Assembly: GCF_030463565.1 (NCBI RefSeq)
Contig: NC_134643.1
Span: 177,612,491-177,676,490 of the forward strand
Direction of reading: 5' to 3'
DNA: 64,000 nt
Origin: Pelecanus crispus
Taxonomy: Eukaryota > Chordata > Aves > Pelecaniformes > Pelecanidae
In this document: piece by piece, positions 57,825 through 64,000 of the stretch
Position numbering within the stretch: the stretch's first letter is position 1
How the letters are laid out: each line of letters begins with the position of its first letter
The notes under the pieces: generated by a model
What the model saw: the letters and a program-made list of their open reading frames with translations, nothing else
The model's database searches: none
What the model was told of the DNA's origin: nothing
Translations under genes and position numbers: made by a program

Positions 57825-60800
57825 TGAGGCTGGGCTCCGTTGTGAGGGAATCTGGGCCAAGGTATGGTTTTGAGTGGAAAGCATATGAAACTCAGTGCAT
57901 TTTCCTGATTTAGTCTTGCTTTGAAGTACTTGGTCCATTCAAACCTAAAACTCAAAGCAAAAACCCACATGGTGTGAGTGCACTGGAGCCAAAACTGTAA
58001 TAAAAAATTCCCTTGAAACTCCATGATTCAAAGCTAGCACAGCTCCAGATACTCCTTATAAGCTGTTACTGAGGTTGATGTTTTGTATATATATTTTACT
58101 TCAGAAATTTTAAATATTCTGAAATCTTTACTAATTTCCGGATTCTTGAAAGATCGTATTAACATCTTACTGTAAGGTCTGTAGTGGGGTGGAAAGGATT
58201 TAAGATTATTACTTTTGTTAATACCTTGTCTATGAATATATAAATAATTAATTTAATTTTTTTATCTTGTCCTAAATAAGATACATTATTAGTGACCCTA
58301 CTCTATGTCTATGGGCTCTTTCACCATGCTCAGAACTGTAGTGTCTGAGAGCCTTCCAACAGTGCATGAAGCAACGTGAATAACATCTGTTACGTGCTGT
58401 TTATTGTCTCATCCTTTCCCTTGAGATGCAGCATGTGCAATGGAGTGTCTTGTTCGGGTAGGGGGTTTTTGTGTCGTGATTTGTTTTATGATCAAGAAAC
58501 CATTTCTCTGAAAGTGTCTTAAAGAGCAAATGAGTGGAGGATATTACTCGTTAGAAACTGGAGGGAAAATTCCCCATGAGGTAGTACTGACATATTTCTC
58601 TTTTTTTCTTTCTTTTTTTTTTTTTTTGCTGTTGACAGACATTTTCACTTTACTGCAACAGTCACATACACAAGCTCTGTGCACATATTCACATAGCTAG
58701 ACAGAACTGCTTTCAAGCGTTTTTGTTTGAACACAGCGTAATGCAATTAGCTTTACTGCCCAGCATGCCTTTGATAGTAGAAAGTATGCTAAGAGCCGAT
58801 TTCTCTCTCCTTTACAGATGCATCAAAATTCCATATGAGCAGCCACCCAGCGACTCAACTGGCTTTTGCATTGCCAGTTAACTACCCTGAATCATAAAAG
58901 TCTGGGAAAGGATCTGAGAAGCATGTTCCTCCAACTACTGCAACACTTCAGCAGTAAGGCTGAATTTGCGCTACATGTGGAGAATCGCATGTTGGTGTGC
59001 GTCATTCATAGTCCTATGCCGATCTGTTAGACACTTCTGAGAGGGGCTGGTAGTCCCCAGCCACCTGCTTGTGGAACACCCATAGAGCTAATGGGAGGTC
59101 CGCATGTGGCTTGCTGACAGGATCAGGCCCTGTGGCTAAAAGCAGTCAAAATATTTTGTGATATCAGCAATATTCCAGTGCCAAGGGGCTCCTTTCTTGC
59201 ACAGCTCTGTAATTAATCCTTGGCTGCTTTGGCTGTGATCCTCATGGTCTGGGCCAAGAGGAAGCAGGGGCAGGGCAGTCAGAATGGAGGTCTGGTTCTC
59301 TCACTTCTGTAGCTTGTCGGAATCAAAGCGAAGGCCTCAAACGTCACCTGGAAAAGGGAACTGAATTTCACCTCTGAATTCTGAGGTGAAAAAGAGAAAT
59401 AAAAAGGACAGCTGTGGGGATGCCATGATCAAAAGTAAAGAGAGAAAGAGCAGCAGTGAGGGAGCAGTAGTGGAAACAGATGCACATTTGCAGAATAATC
59501 ACTGCTGCTCTTCCAAGCACATTGCCATCACCAGTCACCTCTCCCAAGAATAAATGCATAGGCACATACTCTGCTATTCCTTATCCTTGGAAGTTCAGAG
59601 TGAAAAACCAAATATGCAGAAGCTCTCCAAAGTTCTATCTCCATCCATTCTTCTTCCTGACAAGTCCTGCTAGTCCCTTCTGCATATAAAGCAACATGAA
59701 TCAGAGCAAGGGTTGGTTTTAAGACCATTGGAGCAACATTGGAGAATGCTGTACTGGACAGCTGTCATAACATAGTGTCAGAAGTAGAAAAGCGACTTGC
59801 CATTATTTCACTTGTCCACATACACTGGTATGGAAGGTGACCCACACCTTAAAACAAAGCATGTTTCTGGAGCATGCGTGCTAGGTGAAGCACCTCTCTA
59901 TACCAAAGCTCTGCATAGCACAGGAGGAATGAAGAAAGCATCATGTTCTTGAATCCTCTGACCAGGCCCAGACCAACTTAAGCTGAAGCTCAGCTGCTGT
60001 AACTGGCATAGCCTACATGCGGTTAGAGCACTGACCAAGCAAGAACATGCTTGCTCCTCTCCCTTTCCTTGACCTTACAATTTGCATAGGGCAAACCCAG
60101 GTCATAACAGAGGAGATGACCTGGCCTGTAAAATTTCTTTGGACAGAGAAGTTTGTGCTAATTCAGCATGTTTCAATTTGCTGAGCTTCACCAAGCTCCA
60201 CACGATTTTTAACAGAAGCTCTACATACCAGGTCCTGTGTTGTGTTGTGGTTTCCTCAGCACAGCTATCTACACCTGGTTTGATAAAAAGCTGGTTCCAT
60301 TACTGGCTCCAAAGCTTTTTTCTCATTGCTGTTTTGATGTGAAGACTTACTGGACATCTGAGCTACTTGGTCTCCTTGTTGTATCCCACTTGTTCCCTCC
60401 CCCATATGGATTGTAATGAGTTTGTTAGCTGTCATATCTTGGAGATTAAGCTTTTGTGCAAGTTTTTTTTCAGGACAGACATGTGTAAAGGGGCCCTTTC
60501 AACCAGAGAACAAGTGTTCCTTAATGGCCATACACATTTTTTTGGCATGCATCCATACATTGGCAGTATGATCAAACATATCCCAGCAGACAGTAGAACA
60601 GAGATAGTTGTAGGTATAGAGACCTTGGGAGCACAGGGGAAAATATGTCATCTATGTTTTCTTTTAGGACCTCCCTCAAGACTGAAGGCTGATAGTAAAT
60701 GGTGATCCTGATTTCTGTGGTGTCAGCCTAGAGGACTGTCTGGAAAATTCCATACAAAACAAAAGGGCTGCCGAGCCGCCTTACTGACAAATTAACTTAT

Positions 60801-62860
60801 CAGCTGGAGAAGTTTTGATTTACAATGAAATTCTCTGTTGGTTGCTGAGAGTCTCCCATTTAAAATTAATGACCTCATAGCTGATGAATGATGAAGCAGG
60901 AAAGGAAGTGCACTGAAGACTGAACAAAAATCATCAGGTGAAAGGGGCACTCTGTGATTATGGAATAAAAACTAGTCATTAGGGCTTTAAAAAAAAACCC
61001 CAGAGCTCTGCTTCTCACTGGTGCTAGTGGTGGATGTTTTCTTGGAATAGAAAATGACTTCCCCCCCTCAGGATCTGTGGTACTATAAAAACAGTTCCCT
61101 TCAGAACTAACTTCCAAATCTGCTAACATAATACTGCTCTGAAGAAGAATAAGAATGTTGGTTTTACAGTTAATTAAGGGTTTTGGGTCAGGAACTTGAA
61201 ATATATCCATTAGGGTATGGTTTTCTGGTTAAGGAGTCATAAATACACAGTACACTTTATTAAATAGCTTGAAAAAGACTGTGTTTAAAATATGATAGCT
61301 GCTTTGGTGTGTTTAGCAACAGATAAATAAATGTTGAAAGAAGAGAGGCAGTTCACCTTGGCAATAACTGGGTGTGTCATTTCTTCGGGAAAAGTGTATT
61401 TTGTTCTTACCTGTGCATTCCTTTTCTTTCTCAGCTGATTTGAGGATGGAGGGAGGCGAGATAAAGATGCAAGTGGAAAGGTAGCGCAAAATAACACAGG
61501 GATTCTGGGTTTTTAAAACCCCAAAAGGACTTTACAAGACCGAACTGAAGAGAGTACCTACTTCTTGAAGCCTTGTGAGGTATGAGAAAAGCACCATATT
61601 AGGTGTCCACATCCTGCCAGCTGGGACAGTCATTTCAAGAAGAGGAGATGATTAGTGGGGCAAAGCATAGCCAGAAATAACTAGAAAGAGGGAAAGGAAT
61701 TTGTGAGGGAAAACATATAAAGAGACACATTCAGGTGCCAAAATCCAAAATCTGTTGTGGCTCTGCCTCCAAAGACATCTCTCCAGTGTTGCGGGGTGGG
61801 GGGTGGAGGTGGGGGGAGGAGAGAGAAGCAGGGTCCACGCAGGTACCCTTGAACAGTAGACTATTTGTTTGTGAGCAGAATAATCTTTTACGCAGTTCAT
61901 CATTTCCAGGACCATTCTTATGCTAATTCCCCAGACTTAGGGAAACCTTAAACTCCTTCCCTTGCTGAATGGAACCATTCCTCCATCAAGAGTTAATTTT
62001 AAAAAGAGAGCAAACAGAAGGACTTGATGTTTGGCAAGCTTGGGGTTAGAATGTTCCCATATACACATACACATTTAGAAAAGTAGTATCTTAGTATTCA
62101 TGATACTTGGTGATAAAGTAGCAAAAAGGTTTCAATTAAGCATGAAAAACAAATATCACAATTTATCTCAATTCTTCAGTCTTTCATGTTCTGAAGGTAT
62201 TTTTTATGGGTTTTTTTTTCCACCTTTTTTTTTTTTTTTTTGTGAGTGTCTTTCATTTCAAGTTACCCTTTTTCTGGGTCCTTTTTTTCTTCCCTTTGGT
62301 CAAAGCATTTCTGAATTTCTGCCAAGAAGTTACTATGTAAAGCCTGTTGTACTCAAGAGTTGGATTCCCATTCCTGGAATCATGACTAGCAACCCCAAAA
62401 TAGAGTGCATTGTTGTTTCAGACGGAAAACAAGAGAGGAAAGAAACCTTAGGAACAAACAGAGAAGGATGAAGCCAAGCGACAGTTACAGACTCTTCAGA
62501 AAGCTACTCTTCAATTAGACATGTAGATTGGCTACTGATGAATCTAATCTAGATGGTAGGAAAAACTGCATTTGAAGTATGGTCAACTCTTATAAATTAA
62601 TGCTATGCAAAGCTACCTATTTTTGCTTCCTGCCTACTTGTGTTTAGGAACCAGCATCTTTACAAACACTTGAGGGGCAGGACACCTTGGAATGTCGTGT
62701 TTCTGCTGCAGAACACTTTTTAACATAAGGTGAAACTTCACTGCAATTACATTGTAAATTCATTCCCTGGGGAAAAAAAAAGGCACAATGTGTGCAAAGG
62801 GGAATTAAATAGAGAGTAATTTTTTTTTTTTTTTTAATTAATGGTAGCGTAAGCAAATAG
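57824..62860. other. Intergenic desert, part 4
   Basis: No gene is supported. T-rich runs lie at 58600-58627 and 62210-62241, and a G-rich patch at 61793-61819. The text 'ggtccgcatgtggcttgctg' followed by 'acaggatcaggccct' (about 59097-59131) recalls the end of an old reptile repeat. 'gcggttagagcactgac' (about 60018) weakly resembles a MIR head. Confidence 0.5.
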
Positions 62861-62863
62861 GTT

Positions 62864-62916
62864 AGCAAAAAATATTGGTGTTTCAGCAAAAATATTGATG
62901 TATCAGCAAAGAAATA
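62864..62916. repeat. Tandem repeat of about 20 bp, AGCAAAAATATTG unit
   Basis: Two near-identical units (62864-62884 and 62885-62904) of the form 'agcaaaaatattgatgt' plus 'wtc' are followed by a third decayed one from 62905. Confidence 0.75.
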
Positions 62917-62953
62917 CTGTGACTTTACAAAAAGATTCCATGCTAGTGGAATC

Positions 62954-63032
62954 TTTCAGGAGATATCCTTTCAGGATGTCTCTTTCAGGAGACATCCTTT
63001 GCTAAAGTAAGTATTTTCAGGAAACATCTTTT
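62954..63032. repeat. Three spaced copies of TTTCAGGAGACATCCTTT
   Basis: Copies lie at 62954-62971 (one mismatch), 62983-63000 (reference) and 63015-63032 (two mismatches), at intervals of 29 and 32 nt. The text between copies 1 and 2 also contains the partial inverted motif 'aggatgtctc'. This may be a decayed minisatellite. Confidence 0.75.
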
Positions 63033-64000
63033 GTTTAAGTATATTACTGAATCCTCATCTGAAAATTCTCTACCAAGTTATCATCTCATCAATTTAACAT
63101 GGTATGCATTGCTTTTGGCTGATTTTCATCACACAGAAGTTTAAATCTCATAGGTACAGCAACATTTGATCTTGTAATAGTAATCATTATTAACAACAGA
63201 AATTTTAAAAGCATGGAGAGCTTGACTGGAGAAAACAGAAGAAACTGGGTTGGCGAATAATATTATATCTTCTTTGTAAAGGAATGGGATGGAGGGAGGC
63301 TGATCACAGTTAAAATGGTTCTACTAGTAAACTGTATTAAAATGTGTTCTTGGGAAGACTGAGTTTGAATCAGTTAAAGAATATGAAAATGAGAGGAGAC
63401 GCCTGGGAATGTAAAAATATTTCTGTAAACTCTGTGGAGCTTTATGGTGGTTACAAGATTCTCCCTATTTCCACTAGGACTTTTATAATGACAGCAGGAG
63501 GGAACTCAGTTTCTCCTACCCCCAAAATTTTAAATCCTTTCACTTGAACTAAAAGGACCCTTCTTAAGAATGTATGTTTTATGACACACAGTGGACAGAC
63601 CTGTTTCTGTCCATTTAGTAGCTTATGATGAACTCATGAATTCTCTATAATATACACAGAAATAAAATCTTACTTTTAGTTTAATAAAATGTGATTAATT
63701 TTGATTAAAAAGTTCATATGAAAAGAGACGTGAGGCAAGACCAGATAAGACAAGCCAGTGATTTCAGCCTCTGCTTTCAGTGGGTGTCAGCACTACAATG
63801 TTAAGCTTGAGAAACTGTAAAGGTCTGAATATAGAAGTGACAATCCACCTTGGGAAAGTTCAGCCCCTTTAAAATGCATCAAAATAGTGCATCAAAAACC
63901 AAGTACAGTCCAAAATCACTAGTTCCTTTGCAAGTTTTGGCCTGCAGCATTTAAAAAAAAAACATTTATATATGTACATATGTAACATAAAATATATATT
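63032..64000. other. Intergenic to window end
   Basis: AT-rich sequence with no recognisable gene. The window ends in a TA-rich run. Confidence 0.55.

Noticed and set aside
60018..60060. 'GGTTAGAGCACTGAC' resembling a MIR or tRNA-derived head
   Set aside because: Too short, and no downstream MIR landmarks follow.
1..64000. CRISPR arrays, operons, prophage or insertion sequences
   Set aside because: The window is vertebrate nuclear DNA; no regularly spaced identical repeats or prokaryotic gene organisation occurs.

Overview
This window is eukaryotic, from a vertebrate and almost certainly a sauropsid; a bird is most likely. There is one convincing protein-coding gene, an uninterrupted 313-codon frame at 27469-28410 (+). 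I recognise its product as Sprouty2 (SPRY2) from the Tyr55 docking motif, the serine-rich middle and the cysteine-rich Sprouty domain. The rest is low-density, AT-leaning DNA with a few CpG islands, many microsatellites and decayed repeats. The repeats look like CR1 LINEs, amniote MIR-type SINEs and fold-back elements, which is what one expects in a bird or reptile. I cannot name the species from sequence alone.

Layout. 1-14.6 kb is intergenic and holds a degraded CR1-like stretch at about 0.9-2.4 kb. 14.7-15.5 kb holds a compact CpG island flanked by ordinary-composition sequence that looks constrained, a candidate distal regulatory element about 7.5 kb upstream of SPRY2. 15.5-20.7 kb is intergenic, with an ancient MIR-like SINE at 17.0 kb and a striking 76-nt perfect hairpin at 19.8 kb. 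20.7-22.7 kb is CpG-island sequence leading into a promoter with a CCAAT box and a TATA-like box. SPRY2 follows: non-coding exon 1 to 23580, an intron of 3837 bp, and exon 2 from 27418 with the whole CDS and a 3'UTR of about 0.8 kb. From 29.2 to 64 kb I see no gene: a 214-nt pure polypyrimidine microsatellite at 43.3 kb, CR1 and MIR remnants at 45.3 and 52.4 kb, a GC-rich block at 55.6-56.2 kb, a 42-bp tandem repeat carrying two TCACGTGA palindromes at 56.9 kb, and fold-back elements at 38.8, 57.6 and 57.8 kb.

Function. Sprouty2 is a feedback inhibitor of receptor tyrosine kinase signalling to Ras/ERK. The transcript shows several layers of possible post-transcriptional control: three upstream ORFs, one of which overlaps the true start codon, and a 3'UTR with 8-mer seed matches for miR-21, miR-27 and miR-23 plus AU-rich and Pumilio-type motifs. 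A single developmental signalling gene in a large non-coding neighbourhood fits the known position of SPRY2 in a gene desert. I found no evidence of a wholly new biological system. The most unusual objects are the 19.8-kb hairpin, the upstream CpG island and the E-box tandem repeat.
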